Origin: Cytobacillus purgationiresistens
GTDB taxonomy: Bacteria > Bacillota > Bacilli > Bacillales > Cytobacillaceae
Reading direction: 5' to 3'
DNA: 64,000 nucleotides
Assembly (NCBI RefSeq): GCF_030813235.1
Contig: NZ_JAUSUB010000028.1
Location: forward strand, 1 to 64,000
Shown: piece after piece, positions 34,846-43,531 of the stretch
Layout: the number at the start of each line of letters is the position of its first letter
Position numbering within the stretch: position 1 is the first letter of the stretch
Translations under genes and position numbers: made by a program
Notes under the pieces: model-generated
What the model was told of the DNA's origin: nothing
The model's input: the letters and a program-made list of their open reading frames with translations, nothing else
Databases searched by the model: none

Positions 34846-35934
34846 TTAACCCTCTCCTTCAAAAGGTTGATAAGGACATGACAACTGATAGGTTTTAGGA
34901 CCAACTAGTTCTAACATATCTGTTGTACGAAGTGCATTTGGTGCCGGGATAGCCAATACTACTACAGAAAGACCCGCTTGAACTTCTACTACGCTATAAG
35001 GGATTAAGCTTTGTGCATTTAGCAAAAGAATGAGATCTGGTGCGGTGCAAATATACTGATCTTCCTTAATTGAAATAAATTCGTTTTTAAACTCTACTTC
35101 AATTCTTCTATTAGTAAACGCAGAACGTCCATCCACCTCAAGCTTTCCAATGATCGCCTCATTTTCAAACCATCGGTGAACATCTGAAACAACACCCCGT
35201 AGAATAACTTTTGGCATACCATAAATGGAGTTTTCGAATGCTAAACGAATATGACTAAGCATTTCGTCGACATCCGTGTTTCGCTTTATGATTTTGCCTA
35301 ATCTCAATGCCAAATTTAATGTACCTGGAAGCATGGCGGTTTTCATCCGTTTTCCTGTTGAACCATAGCCAATCGTATGTGAATGACCACCGTTTGTCTT
35401 CGTGAATGCTTTCGCTTTTTCAGTGGTCTTAAACACATCGTCATTCTCATCAATCACCATATTGAAATCATGCGTCTTTAAAACTACCGGTGATAATGAA
35501 ATTCCCGCTAGATGGAAACTCGTCATAAATAATTCTGGGAAGGCACGGCCCATTCCATCACCATCTATGACAGGCAGTTTCGTTTGATTCGCAATGACAA
35601 GCGGCGCTAAAGCGTTGACCCCTCCTATTTCTATAGAAATAAGTGCTCCTGCTTTTTTATTAGAAACCGATTCATATGTTAATAGAGCTTGATGTCCTTC
35701 GTCCCCACTCGGAATATCTTCATTAAATAGTACAGTCGAACCCATAATACCTACAGATACAACCCACTCATCACTTAAATCAGCAACTGTTTTTACCTCG
35801 ATTACATCTTCTTCGCTCAGAATAGACATAAGCAACGCTTCAACTGATGTCGTATCACCTCCACCGCCACAGGATAAAAGATTTGCTCCCAGGGAGATTG
35901 CTGGAATATCTTGTTTCTTAATGTTCCATGTCAT
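34846..35934 (-). CDS. DUF917 / S-Me-THD family protein, copy 2
   Basis: 362 residues, first gene of the operon. It starts MTWNIKKQDIPAISLGANLLSCGGGGDTT and carries DGDGMGRAFPELFM, matching copy 1. The glycine-rich N-terminal loop is typical of the family. GAAAGGGG precedes the ATG. A sigma-54 promoter lies about 25 bases upstream. Its specific reaction is unknown; co-occurrence with HyuA-like, racemase and NCS1 genes points to a hydantoin- or thiohydantoin-type ring. Confidence 0.83.
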   Translation of the reverse strand: MTWNIKKQDIPAISLGANLLSCGGGGDTTSVEALLMSILSEEDVIEVKTVADLSDEWVVSVGIMGSTVLFNEDIPSGDEGHQALLTYESVSNKKAGALISIEIGGVNALAPLVIANQTKLPVIDGDGMGRAFPELFMTSFHLAGISLSPVVLKTHDFNMVIDENDDVFKTTEKAKAFTKTNGGHSHTIGYGSTGKRMKTAMLPGTLNLALRLGKIIKRNTDVDEMLSHIRLAFENSIYGMPKVILRGVVSDVHRWFENEAIIGKLEVDGRSAFTNRRIEVEFKNEFISIKEDQYICTAPDLILLLNAQSLIPYSVVEVQAGLSVVVLAIPAPNALRTTDMLELVGPKTYQLSCPYQPFEGEG

Positions 35935-35959
35935 TTTGTCTTCCCCTTTCTAAAATAAT

Positions 35960-35977
35960 TTGCAAGAAACGTGCCAA
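35960..35977 (-). promoter_or_regulatory. sigma-54 promoter of the hydantoinase/DUF917 operon
   Basis: Minus strand TTGGCAC-GTTTC-TTGCAA, a full consensus -24/-12 element. It lies between the activator gene's terminator and the first operon gene, and requires an enhancer-binding protein, evidently the one encoded next door. Confidence 0.93.
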
Positions 35978-35985
35978 AAAAGAAA

Positions 35986-36007
35986 AACTCCTCAAGCTAG
36001 AGGAGAA
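35986..36007 (-). terminator. terminator of the sigma-54 activator gene
   Basis: CTCCTC...GAGGAG stem with a 6-base loop, followed on the minus strand by TTTTTC. It separates the activator's transcript from the operon promoter. Confidence 0.78.
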
Positions 36008-36038
36008 TGGTTTTTCCAATTTTCGTTTTCAACAAAAG

Positions 36039-36126
36039 TGAGAATAATATGAGAATTAGAACGGCACTCTGTTTAAGAATTTCATTCAAATCATTATATT
36101 TCTCAATCTTTCTCATCTTTTCTCAT
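36039..36126. promoter_or_regulatory. candidate enhancer: TGAGAA/TTCTCA boxes with 10-bp phasing
   Basis: Two TGAGAAT boxes (36040, 36050) and three TTCTCA boxes in the opposite sense (36100, 36110, 36120) are spaced by exactly 10 bases within each group. They lie 65-160 bases upstream of the -24/-12 promoter, the right distance for looping. Probably the binding sites of the adjacent activator. Confidence 0.55.
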
Positions 36127-36141
36127 TTTTTTAACCTTCTA

Positions 36142-37890
36142 TCATTTTATTCGTAATTTATTTATTCTCCTATACAAGGTCGGCAGACTGATTTTCATCT
36201 TTTCTGCCACTCTTCTTTTGCCAGTTGTATCACGACCAAATTGATCTAAAAGCTTTATAATCTCATCTTTTTCTGTTGCTTGACGATTATTATTTGTTAA
36301 CTTTTCCATAGGGCTTTGTTGATAAACAAATGGATTTTCAGAATACGGATTACCCAAACTTTGTGGAAGGCTTTTAACTGTAACTAAATCGCCTATCTCA
36401 AGCTGAACAAAATGATGAACTACATTTTGCAGTTCTCTAATATTTCCCATCCAGTGATAATGAAGCAATATTTCGTAAACATCCTTCGATAGTCGCTTAG
36501 GTGACCTCGATAACTGCTTTGAAAATGACTTCAAGAAGTATTCCACTAGTAAAGGAATATCTTCTTTCCTCTCTCTTAAAGGAGGAATCGTGATTGGAAT
36601 GACATTTAGCCGATAATATAAATCTCCGCGGAATTCCCCTTGAGATACAAGCTCTTCCAAATTACGATGCGTTGCCGTAATGATACGCACATCCACTGGT
36701 GTACTCTTTGTATCTCCCACTCTTTCAATTTTCCTTTCTTGAACCACTCTCAGAAGCTTTGCCTGTAAAGGTAGCGTAAGATCTCCAATTTCATCTAAAA
36801 AGATGGTCCCGCCATTTGCAAGCTCAAACCTTCCAGCCCTATTTGCATTTGAACCAGTAAAGGATCCCTTCACATGTCCAAACAGTTCACTTTCTAATAG
36901 ATTCTCAGGAATTGCCGCACAATTTAACGCTATAAAAGGGCCATCTTTTCTAGCGCTTTCTTGATGGATCGATTGAGCAAAAATCTCTTTACCGGTGCCG
37001 CTCTCACCTCTTAGCAAGATTGATGAGTCACTCGGTGCCACTCTCTTCGCCACCTCAATGACGCTTTGAATCGCATGACTTGTCCCTTTTATATCGTTAA
37101 ATGAATAAAGCACCTTATTTTGAGCCATTCGTTCTATGTTATCTAAAATAGGAATGAATTGAATAAGATATGAAATCACTTGTCCATCTGATGTAATTGA
37201 TTTTACCTTCGCCAAATAGTTTTCCTTCTTTTTCTTTCCTTCTAATGAGATTTCAAGTTCACCTTGTCCAGCAATTCTCCTTATTTTTAACCAGTCGGAG
37301 TCTTTAAAAACCTGATTGAAGGTCATTCCTACTATTTCCGTTTTACTTTTTGCTAATATATTGCTTAACCCTTGACTTATATTATGAATCATTCCGTCTC
37401 TTCCAACTAGCAGCAAGGGATCACGAACAAAAGTAAAAAAACCGTTCATTTCCTCTATAAATTGACTATTCTCCATTTTTAACTCATCATTTTCCAACTT
37501 CATACTAATATATCCACTGCATAAATCTAACTGCTCTTCTATCTCGCCCATATTGCCAACCAGCCAATCTGCCTTTTCCGTTTTGGATGTTATGACAATA
37601 AACCCTATGACTCTTTGTTTATACAAGATTGGAGCAAAGCAGGCTGACCCAATTGGACAAGTTGAACGTAAAGCGCAGGTTTGACATGTGGATTGATCAG
37701 CTTTACTTGTCACCTTAACAACCATGCCTGTTTTTCTCACCTTCGTTGCAATCGGACAACTTCCTGGCACAATATCAGAAGCAATATCATTGAAAAATAC
37801 TTCACATGTCACGGGGTATTTTTGAAAAAATCTTGTGGCAATCTCAATCAAAACTCCAATATCGATCTTTTTTAACAATAGAATCACCAC
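36142..37890 (-). CDS. sigma-54-dependent activator of the hydantoinase operon
   Basis: 582 residues. The N-terminal GAF-like domain (1-125) has six cysteines, four of them clustered (Cys69, 72, 78, 84). A PAS domain (about 150-250) follows. The AAA+ domain has Walker A GESGTGKE (295-302) and Walker B GTIFLDEIGD (361-370). Where most activators have GAFTGA this one has GSFTGS (342-347). A Fis-type helix-turn-helix forms the end (GKRRVAEKMKISLPTLYRRI). The start may be this GTG or the TTG at 37881; both lie close to GTGGTGAT. It is transcribed toward the operon it should control. The inducer is unknown. Confidence 0.86.
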   Translation of the reverse strand: MVILLLKKIDIGVLIEIATRFFQKYPVTCEVFFNDIASDIVPGSCPIATKVRKTGMVVKVTSKADQSTCQTCALRSTCPIGSACFAPILYKQRVIGFIVITSKTEKADWLVGNMGEIEEQLDLCSGYISMKLENDELKMENSQFIEEMNGFFTFVRDPLLLVGRDGMIHNISQGLSNILAKSKTEIVGMTFNQVFKDSDWLKIRRIAGQGELEISLEGKKKKENYLAKVKSITSDGQVISYLIQFIPILDNIERMAQNKVLYSFNDIKGTSHAIQSVIEVAKRVAPSDSSILLRGESGTGKEIFAQSIHQESARKDGPFIALNCAAIPENLLESELFGHVKGSFTGSNANRAGRFELANGGTIFLDEIGDLTLPLQAKLLRVVQERKIERVGDTKSTPVDVRIITATHRNLEELVSQGEFRGDLYYRLNVIPITIPPLRERKEDIPLLVEYFLKSFSKQLSRSPKRLSKDVYEILLHYHWMGNIRELQNVVHHFVQLEIGDLVTVKSLPQSLGNPYSENPFVYQQSPMEKLTNNNRQATEKDEIIKLLDQFGRDTTGKRRVAEKMKISLPTLYRRINKLRIK

Positions 37891-37989
37891 TTTTATAAGA
37901 ATATTAATTAATTATTATTATAGCAAATCATCATCTGCCTTTTAGCGCTTTGTTGCAATGAAGCGTTGAATGCATTTAATATCTCCGTA

Positions 37990-38032
37990 AAGCAAAAGCC
38001 ACCTTCCTATCCGAAAACAGGAGGCAGCTTTG
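37990..38032 (-). terminator. terminator after the Nudix gene
   Basis: On the minus strand AAAGCTGCCTCCT...AGGAAGGTGGCTTTTGCTTT, an interrupted stem with a T-rich tail. It is about 50 bases past the restored Nudix stop. Confidence 0.55.
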
Positions 38033-38084
38033 AGCAGATCTAAGTGCTAAACAAATCTATCTGCATAAAAGGAGTGTTAACTCT

Positions 38085-38524
38085 TCATCGAATAAACGCC
38101 TTTTCCCCTTCACTCAACGCATCCTCCAACCAGCAAGGATGCAGATTTATCATTGCATCGGGTAGCTGATCAATCGGGAAATACTGCAGATCAACTGATT
38201 CTTCATCATTTAAGCGAAGCTTTCCGCCTGTCACCTCTGCTAAAAAGCATGTAGTAATAAAATGAACCGTTTCTCAGTTGGATATTCAAATACTTGTGAT
38301 TCCGGATCAGAGTAGATGCCGATAAGCTTTTTAATATTTATTTCTAAATTCGTTTCCTCTTTTACTTCTCTTATGGCAGCATCTGCGATTGTTTCTCCCT
38401 TTTCGATATGGCCAGAAGGAATTCCCCAAAGGTTAGCATCCGCTCGCTTTTGCAGAAGAACCCTGCCTTGCTCATCAAATATAACAACAGAAATGGCTGC
38501 TTGAATATCATCTATTTTTTTCAT
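38085..38524 (-). pseudogene. Nudix hydrolase, single-base frameshift
   Basis: The frame from ATG 38524 contains a full Nudix box ([20 protein letters not shown]). It leaves frame after YPTEK and stops at 38240. One extra A at the AAA run near 38265 gives [21 protein letters not shown] and continues to the stop at 38085. That makes 146 residues, normal for MutT-type hydrolases that cleave nucleoside diphosphates linked to another group. AAGGGGG lies upstream. The gene is preceded by its own promoter and a ykkC-family riboswitch. Frameshift real or sequencing error: the exact restoration makes the latter quite possible. Confidence 0.8.
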
Positions 38525-38542
38525 TTAATCGTGGTACCCCCT

Positions 38543-38705
38543 TAAAAAGCTAAGGTCCAAGGAAAAAGAAATCAGTGCGCAGCAAACACACTGAACCTTT
38601 CCCCTCGGACCTTTTATGTCAATAGGTGCCTCTTACATTTGTAAAAGATGCAGCCCTCGGTCACAGACCATTAATCATGCGGAACCCTAGCTGCAGTTTT
38701 CAAGT
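38543..38705 (-). promoter_or_regulatory. ykkC-family riboswitch (probably subtype 2, nucleotide-sensing)
   Basis: The minus strand carries the ykkC core CTAGGGTTCCGCA...GGTCTGTGACCGAGGGC, enclosed by TGCAGC/GCTGCA. It is followed by a second hairpin (TCTTTTAC/GTAAGAG) and GGCACC (38623-38700). An expression platform with a long terminator stem AAGGTCCGAGG...CCTTGGACCTT and a T run ends at 38543. The final GGCACC differs from the ACACGG of guanidine-I members. The gene it controls is a Nudix hydrolase, which fits subtype 2c ((d)ADP-sensing). The subtype is inference; the family is clear. Confidence 0.78.
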
Positions 38706-38714
38706 TCTTCTACA

Positions 38715-38743
38715 ATTCTAACGTGTTCAGCCAGCTGTATCAA
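38715..38743 (-). promoter_or_regulatory. promoter of the riboswitch-Nudix unit
   Basis: TTGATA (38738-38743), 17-base spacer, TAGAAT (38715-38720) on the minus strand. It overlaps the stop codon of the preceding ABC permease gene and starts the RNA just before the aptamer. Confidence 0.75.
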
Positions 38744-39738
38744 CCACCGCTTGATGACATGCGATTTTTCGCATAAACATAGGTGACTGCTAATGCGAGG
38801 ACAAGTACGGAGCCTTTTACAATATCAAAAGCATAGTATGGCAAATTTAAGATTGTTAGACCATTAAGTAAAATGCCGATAACGGCTGCACCAAAAAATG
38901 TTCCAACGGCGTTTGGCTTGCCTGCACCAAGGACAGAATATCCGACAAATACGGCAGCAACAGCTTCCATTAAAAGGGGGGCACCTGCATCTATTTGCCC
39001 TGAACCTACCCTAGCTGTAAATAAAATGCCGGCGATTGAAGCGAAAATACCAGAAACGACATATGCGGCACATTTCACTTTCTTCACTTTTACACCTGAT
39101 AATGTGGCCGCTTCTTCATTTCCACCTGTCATATAGAGCACTCTTCCCCATCTCGTATGGTTTAATATTAAATAAGAGATGAGAATTAATAGCAGCATAA
39201 TCCACACTGGTACAGGCAATCCCGCCAGCTGTCCTTGACCAATCCAGAGAAAGGCATCGGATAACTCGCCGATTGCGGTTCCCCCGGAAGTCAGAGGCAT
39301 ATGATTATAGATGGAATAGCCTTCTGTATAGGTACGATGAAGACCAGCGATAATATACATCGAACTTAGTGTCGCCAATAAATCTGGAATCCCGATAACA
39401 ACAATTAAGAAAGTATTGAATAAACCGACTGCTGCCCCGACTAGGATCGGCAGAATTATCACTAACCACAACGGCATATCATACCAAACCATTAGTGAAG
39501 CAGTTACAACTGTAGACAACGACATGGTTGAACCGACGGATAGATCAAATCCATTTACTACAAGGGTAAATGTCACGCCAAGTGCTAGCACTGTCACAAT
39601 GGAAATAGATCTCAATATATCACTAAAGTTGCCATACGTTAAAAACGAAGGACTGACTGTTGAAAAGTAAATGATAATAACCGCTAGCAGTGCAATCGCA
39701 CCATATTTAAATAAGAACTGGATGCTTTTCTCTTTCAT
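38740..39738 (-). CDS. sugar-type ABC transporter permease (RbsC-like), methylthioribose operon
   Basis: 332 residues with about nine to ten membrane helices and the RbsC/LsrC family motif GNEEAATLSGVKVKKVK (the cytoplasmic coupling loop contacting the ATPase). The ATG at 39738 has GGAAGAACAAA upstream and overlaps the ATPase gene by 32 bases. It is last gene of the mtnK-mtnA-binding protein-ATPase-permease transcript under a SAM riboswitch. It therefore probably forms the channel for methylthioribose import. No terminator lies between its stop and the ykkC leader. Confidence 0.83.
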   Translation of the reverse strand: MKEKSIQFLFKYGAIALLAVIIIYFSTVSPSFLTYGNFSDILRSISIVTVLALGVTFTLVVNGFDLSVGSTMSLSTVVTASLMVWYDMPLWLVIILPILVGAAVGLFNTFLIVVIGIPDLLATLSSMYIIAGLHRTYTEGYSIYNHMPLTSGGTAIGELSDAFLWIGQGQLAGLPVPVWIMLLLILISYLILNHTRWGRVLYMTGGNEEAATLSGVKVKKVKCAAYVVSGIFASIAGILFTARVGSGQIDAGAPLLMEAVAAVFVGYSVLGAGKPNAVGTFFGAAVIGILLNGLTILNLPYYAFDIVKGSVLVLALAVTYVYAKNRMSSSGG

Positions 39739-41248
39739 TTTGTTCTTCCTTTCCCCCGCTGGCATAAAGCAAGATCTTCTCCTGAGTGGCTTCTTCATGT
39801 GAGAATTCTTTTACGACTTGACCGTCATACATGACTAGGATGCGATCACAGATCGCCAGGAGCTCATGAATTTCACTGGAAAAGTAAATCACACCTTTCC
39901 CTTCATTAGCAAGATCAGCAATCAATTTAAAGATATCTTTCTTCGCCCCAATATCGACGCCTTTCGTCGGTTCATCAAATAAGTAAATGGAAGCATCAAC
40001 GGACATCCATTTTCCAATTGCAACTTTCTGCTGATTTCCACCGCTTAAATGATTCAATGTGGTTTCCGTACTGTTCGTTTTTATTTGCAGTGCACCTATC
40101 ATTTTTAAAGCAAAATTCGTTTCTTCATTTTTTCTAATAAAAGATGCCTTAGAAAACTTTTTTAAATTTGGAAAGGTAGCATTTTTTCGCAGAGATTCAT
40201 GAATGAAAAGACCTTCTTTCCGCCTTTCCTCTGGCACAAGGACGACACCTTGTTCTATCGCTGCTTGCGGATGATAAATGGTTACTTTTTTTCCTTTAAT
40301 CTTGATAGTTCCGGAAGATGCTGGCGTCACACCTGCAATGGTTTTGGCTAGCTCTGTTTTTCCTGCTCCCACAAGGCCTGCAACACCGATAATTTCTCCC
40401 TTATGAACAGCGAAGTTGATACCATTTAACTTTCTACCTTCTTTTAAATTCGTACATTCTATGAGTTGTTCACCGAGCTTTTTCTCTCTTCTTTCTATTA
40501 CATTTTCAAATGAAGTTCCAAGCATCTTTTCCACTAACTGCTCTTGGTTTGTTTCCTCTACCTTTGCGAAAAACACATGTTTTCCATCACGCATAACAGT
40601 GACCGTATCACAAACTTCAAATACTTCTGGTAAACGATGCGTGATAAAAATACAGCCAACTCCTTGATCCTTTAATTGATTCATTACTTTAAAGAGCCGT
40701 TCCGCTTCAAAGACAGATAACGGCGCAGTCGGCTCGTCAAAAATGATTAATTTCGCAGAATGAACGAGTGCTCTTGCAATGAGTACTAGTTGTTTTTCAG
40801 CCAAAGTAAGCTCTAACGCCTGCTTTCTTACATTGATATGTCCTGCCTGTAATGCGAATAAAACCTCTTTTGCTTTTTCTTCTAACTTCCGTTTGGATAC
40901 CCAGATATTCTTGCCTGATGCAAAAGTGTCGAGCATAATATTCTCAGCAGTTGATAACTCAGGAACAATAGCTGTATCCACCTCCTGGTAAACGCAATAC
41001 ACCCCATTCTCCTTTGCATCCTTCGGGTGATTGAAGCTTACCTTTTCTCCATCAATAAAGAGATCTCCATCATCCTGTTTGTAGAGGCCTGATAGGATCT
41101 TCATCAATGTGCTTTTACCTGCACCATTTGCCCCTAGAAGCGCATGTACCTCGCCATTCTTTAAAGTGAAAGAAGCATCTGTGAGCGCGTTTACTCGACC
41201 GAATTTCTTATGGATTCCTGCCATCTCAAGAATATGATTTGTTTGCAT
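39707..41248 (-). CDS. sugar-type ABC transporter ATPase (RbsA-like), methylthioribose operon
   Basis: 513 residues with two fused ATPase domains. The first has Walker A LLGANGAGKST, an atypical signature region (LELTLAEKQLV) and Walker B LIIFDEPTAPL. The second has GLVGAGKTELAK and signature LSGGNQQKV with DEPTKGVDIGAK. That pattern is normal for the ribose/autoinducer importer class. GGGGGTGATACG precedes the ATG. It energises import with the RbsC-like permease and the upstream binding protein. The substrate methylthioribose is inferred from co-transcription with mtnK and mtnA. Confidence 0.85.
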   Translation of the reverse strand: MQTNHILEMAGIHKKFGRVNALTDASFTLKNGEVHALLGANGAGKSTLMKILSGLYKQDDGDLFIDGEKVSFNHPKDAKENGVYCVYQEVDTAIVPELSTAENIMLDTFASGKNIWVSKRKLEEKAKEVLFALQAGHINVRKQALELTLAEKQLVLIARALVHSAKLIIFDEPTAPLSVFEAERLFKVMNQLKDQGVGCIFITHRLPEVFEVCDTVTVMRDGKHVFFAKVEETNQEQLVEKMLGTSFENVIERREKKLGEQLIECTNLKEGRKLNGINFAVHKGEIIGVAGLVGAGKTELAKTIAGVTPASSGTIKIKGKKVTIYHPQAAIEQGVVLVPEERRKEGLFIHESLRKNATFPNLKKFSKASFIRKNEETNFALKMIGALQIKTNSTETTLNHLSGGNQQKVAIGKWMSVDASIYLFDEPTKGVDIGAKKDIFKLIADLANEGKGVIYFSSEIHELLAICDRILVMYDGQVVKEFSHEEATQEKILLYASGGKEEQNEREKHPVLI

Positions 41249-41281
41249 CGTATCACCCCCAAATTATGTTGTTTAATAAAG

Positions 41282-41328
41282 ATAAGCCGGCAAGAAGGAG
41301 GATTCGTTCCCTTCTTAGTCGGCTTTAA
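41282..41328 (-). terminator. intercistronic hairpin after the binding-protein gene
   Basis: AAGCCG(A/G)C..AAGAAGG paired with CCTTCTT..CGGCTT, in the 148-base gap between binding-protein and ATPase genes, with a weak T tail (ATCTTT). It probably gives partial termination or 3' protection, so that more binding protein than ATPase is made. Confidence 0.5.
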
Positions 41329-41396
41329 AAAGTCACCATGCTCAGGCTTTCTTAGCGACATAATTCAGCTGCCGCCTTAAATGCCGTCACCCGCTT

Positions 41397-42473
41397 TTAT
41401 TTGCTCTCTAATTCTTTTAATGCATCAGAGTATCCTTGTTCACTTGCTCCCCAGCCATCAATATATTCATGAAGGTCATTGGTTGTAATTGCTTCTGCTG
41501 GAAGCTTATCCTTCTCGACAAAGACAGGCTCAAGAGTGACCTTATCCTCAGGTGCTTCCCCATTAATTTTCTGGAATAAATATCGGACTTGAATGCGACC
41601 TATATCTTTCGGATCAACAGCAGCTGTTGCTTGCCATGAACTGTTTTCCTTTTGAATCAGTTGCAAATCCTCATCACTCATGTCAATACCGTATACTTTA
41701 ATATCTGTTCTTCCTGCTTGTTCAAGGGCACGGACGGCGCCTTTGGCAAATTCATCCCAAGCAGCCCATACCGCCGTTATCTCACCTTCATTTGGATATT
41801 GCTTTAACAATGCTTCCATTTGTGATTGCGTATCTAGTGCCGTATTATCAGTCGCTGCTCCGAATGCTGCCACTTCTTTTATTCCTTGATTATCTTTCAA
41901 AAATTGCTCATATGCGACTTGGCGTCTTTCCATTGGTGCGAAGCCTGCTACCCAGATTTTAACGATATTCGCTTCTCCGCCAGCGTCATCTGCTAATTTT
42001 TGCAATGTCATTTCTGCCATTGCTTGATCGCCTTGCTGCAGAACTGGTACACCCTCTAAATCGATATCTGCATCAAATACCACAACTGGAATATCTGCAT
42101 CAAGCGCTTTTTCAACCCCTTTTGTTAGTGCTTCCTTCGTTCCATGATCGATCAAAATCCCATCGAATTTTTGGTTGATAGCTGCATCTAAATTGGAAGC
42201 CATTTTTGCCAAATCACCTTCAGATGTAAATACTTGAACTGTGCCTCCAAACTTCTCAACCTGTTCTTTTACCCCTTCAATATACTGTGCTGAGAATGTC
42301 CCCAGATTGATTTGCATAATGATTGCAATTTTTTTATTTGCTAATGGATGCTCCGCTTTTTCCGCTGACGGTGTTTCTTTCGCTTCTGTTCCAGCGCTTT
42401 TCGGCTGGCACCCTGTTAATATGAGTAATAATGATAGTAATGCAACTAATATGATAGAACCTTTCTTTTTCAT
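41397..42473 (-). CDS. substrate-binding lipoprotein, methylthioribose ABC importer
   Basis: 358 residues. The lipoprotein signal is [12 protein letters not shown] (lipobox Cys22). It is followed by a periplasmic-binding-protein fold of the ribose/galactose type (peripla_BP_4), with [30 protein letters not shown] and [11 protein letters not shown]. It is anchored on the outer face of the membrane. Its ATG overlaps the stop of mtnA (ATGA), so it is bound into the methionine-salvage operon. It should capture methylthioribose; the ligand is inferred from operon partners and the SAM riboswitch. Confidence 0.84.
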   Translation of the reverse strand: MKKKGSIILVALLSLLLILTGCQPKSAGTEAKETPSAEKAEHPLANKKIAIIMQINLGTFSAQYIEGVKEQVEKFGGTVQVFTSEGDLAKMASNLDAAINQKFDGILIDHGTKEALTKGVEKALDADIPVVVFDADIDLEGVPVLQQGDQAMAEMTLQKLADDAGGEANIVKIWVAGFAPMERRQVAYEQFLKDNQGIKEVAAFGAATDNTALDTQSQMEALLKQYPNEGEITAVWAAWDEFAKGAVRALEQAGRTDIKVYGIDMSDEDLQLIQKENSSWQATAAVDPKDIGRIQVRYLFQKINGEAPEDKVTLEPVFVEKDKLPAEAITTNDLHEYIDGWGASEQGYSDALKELESK

Positions 42474-43531
42474 GCTTCTACTTCCTCTCCAGCTTGTCTG
42501 CCTACTAAACTTTTAATATTTATATAATCAGCTTGGTTCACGATTCCCTTTTCTGTAATAATCGCTGTTATCAACGCTGACGGGGTCACATCAAAGGCGG
42601 GGTTAAACACTTTTGTTCCTTCGGGAGCTACTGATTGTCCTGCAATCGTTGTAATCTCCTCTGCCTTTCTTTCTTCAATCGGAATTCCCTTTCCGCTTTC
42701 AATTGTTAAATCAAAAGTGGTGGTTGGTGCTGCAACATAAAAGGGAATGCCATATTCCTTAGCTAAAATGGCCAAATTGAGCGTGCCAATTTTATTTGCA
42801 GTATCTCCGTTTTCAGCAATACGGTCAGCGCCGACAATGATTGCTTCAACTCCCTTCGCTTGAATCGTATGGGCTGCCATACTATCAGTGATTAGAGTCA
42901 CATCAACATCAGACTGCTGCAGCTCCCAAACAGTAAGCCTTGAACCTTGCAGCACTGGCCTTGTTTCACAAGCATAAACTTCAAATTTTTTGCCTTTTTC
43001 AGCTCCTATGTGAAAGGGCGCTAGCGCTGTGCCATATTTAGCAGTGGCAATCGTCCCTGCATTGCAGATCGTCATGACTCTTGTTTTATCATTTAGTAAA
43101 GAAAGAGCATAGTTTCCTATCTGTTCACAGGTCTTTTCATCCTCTTCGTGAATGGCAACTGCTTCTTTTTCAAGCAGGGCAATTGCTTCTAGCACTGATT
43201 CAACTGCTTCTACTTTATTCATCAGACGATCGAGCGCCCAGAATAGATTGACTGCTGTCGGACGCGATCCTGCTAAATATAAATAATCCTCATGAAGGCG
43301 CAGATGAAAGGATTCTAAAAGTCTTCCATCGTGCTTTTTTGCTGCCAGCGCCAAACCATACGCAGCAGCAATACCAATGGCAGGCGCCCCTCTCACCTTT
43401 AATGTGACAATCGCATCAAATACATCCTCGATCGTTTCTAATGTGATGTACACTATTTCATGGGGAAGCTGTTGCTGATCTAAAATGATTAGATTGTCAT
43501 TCTCCCATTTAATTGGTGTTGGTATACTCAT
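42470..43531 (-). CDS. mtnA: S-methyl-5-thioribose-1-phosphate isomerase
   Basis: 353 residues, eIF2B-alpha-like fold. Conserved segments are [17 protein letters not shown], the catalytic-cysteine motif [18 protein letters not shown] and the aspartate region [18 protein letters not shown]. It converts methylthioribose-1-phosphate to methylthioribulose-1-phosphate in methionine salvage. It overlaps mtnK by 4 bases upstream and the binding-protein gene by 4 bases downstream. The transcript is controlled by the SAM-I riboswitch at 44863-45062. Confidence 0.94.
   Translation of the reverse strand: MSIPTPIKWENDNLIILDQQQLPHEIVYITLETIEDVFDAIVTLKVRGAPAIGIAAAYGLALAAKKHDGRLLESFHLRLHEDYLYLAGSRPTAVNLFWALDRLMNKVEAVESVLEAIALLEKEAVAIHEEDEKTCEQIGNYALSLLNDKTRVMTICNAGTIATAKYGTALAPFHIGAEKGKKFEVYACETRPVLQGSRLTVWELQQSDVDVTLITDSMAAHTIQAKGVEAIIVGADRIAENGDTANKIGTLNLAILAKEYGIPFYVAAPTTTFDLTIESGKGIPIEERKAEEITTIAGQSVAPEGTKVFNPAFDVTPSALITAIITEKGIVNQADYINIKSLVGRQAGEEVEA

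Noticed and set aside
38526-38560. T-box leader (GGGGGTACCACG resembles the T-box bulge)
   Set aside because: The block differs from AGGGTGG(N)ACC and lies after the terminator, at the ribosome binding site; no specifier loop is seen. The upstream RNA fits ykkC better.
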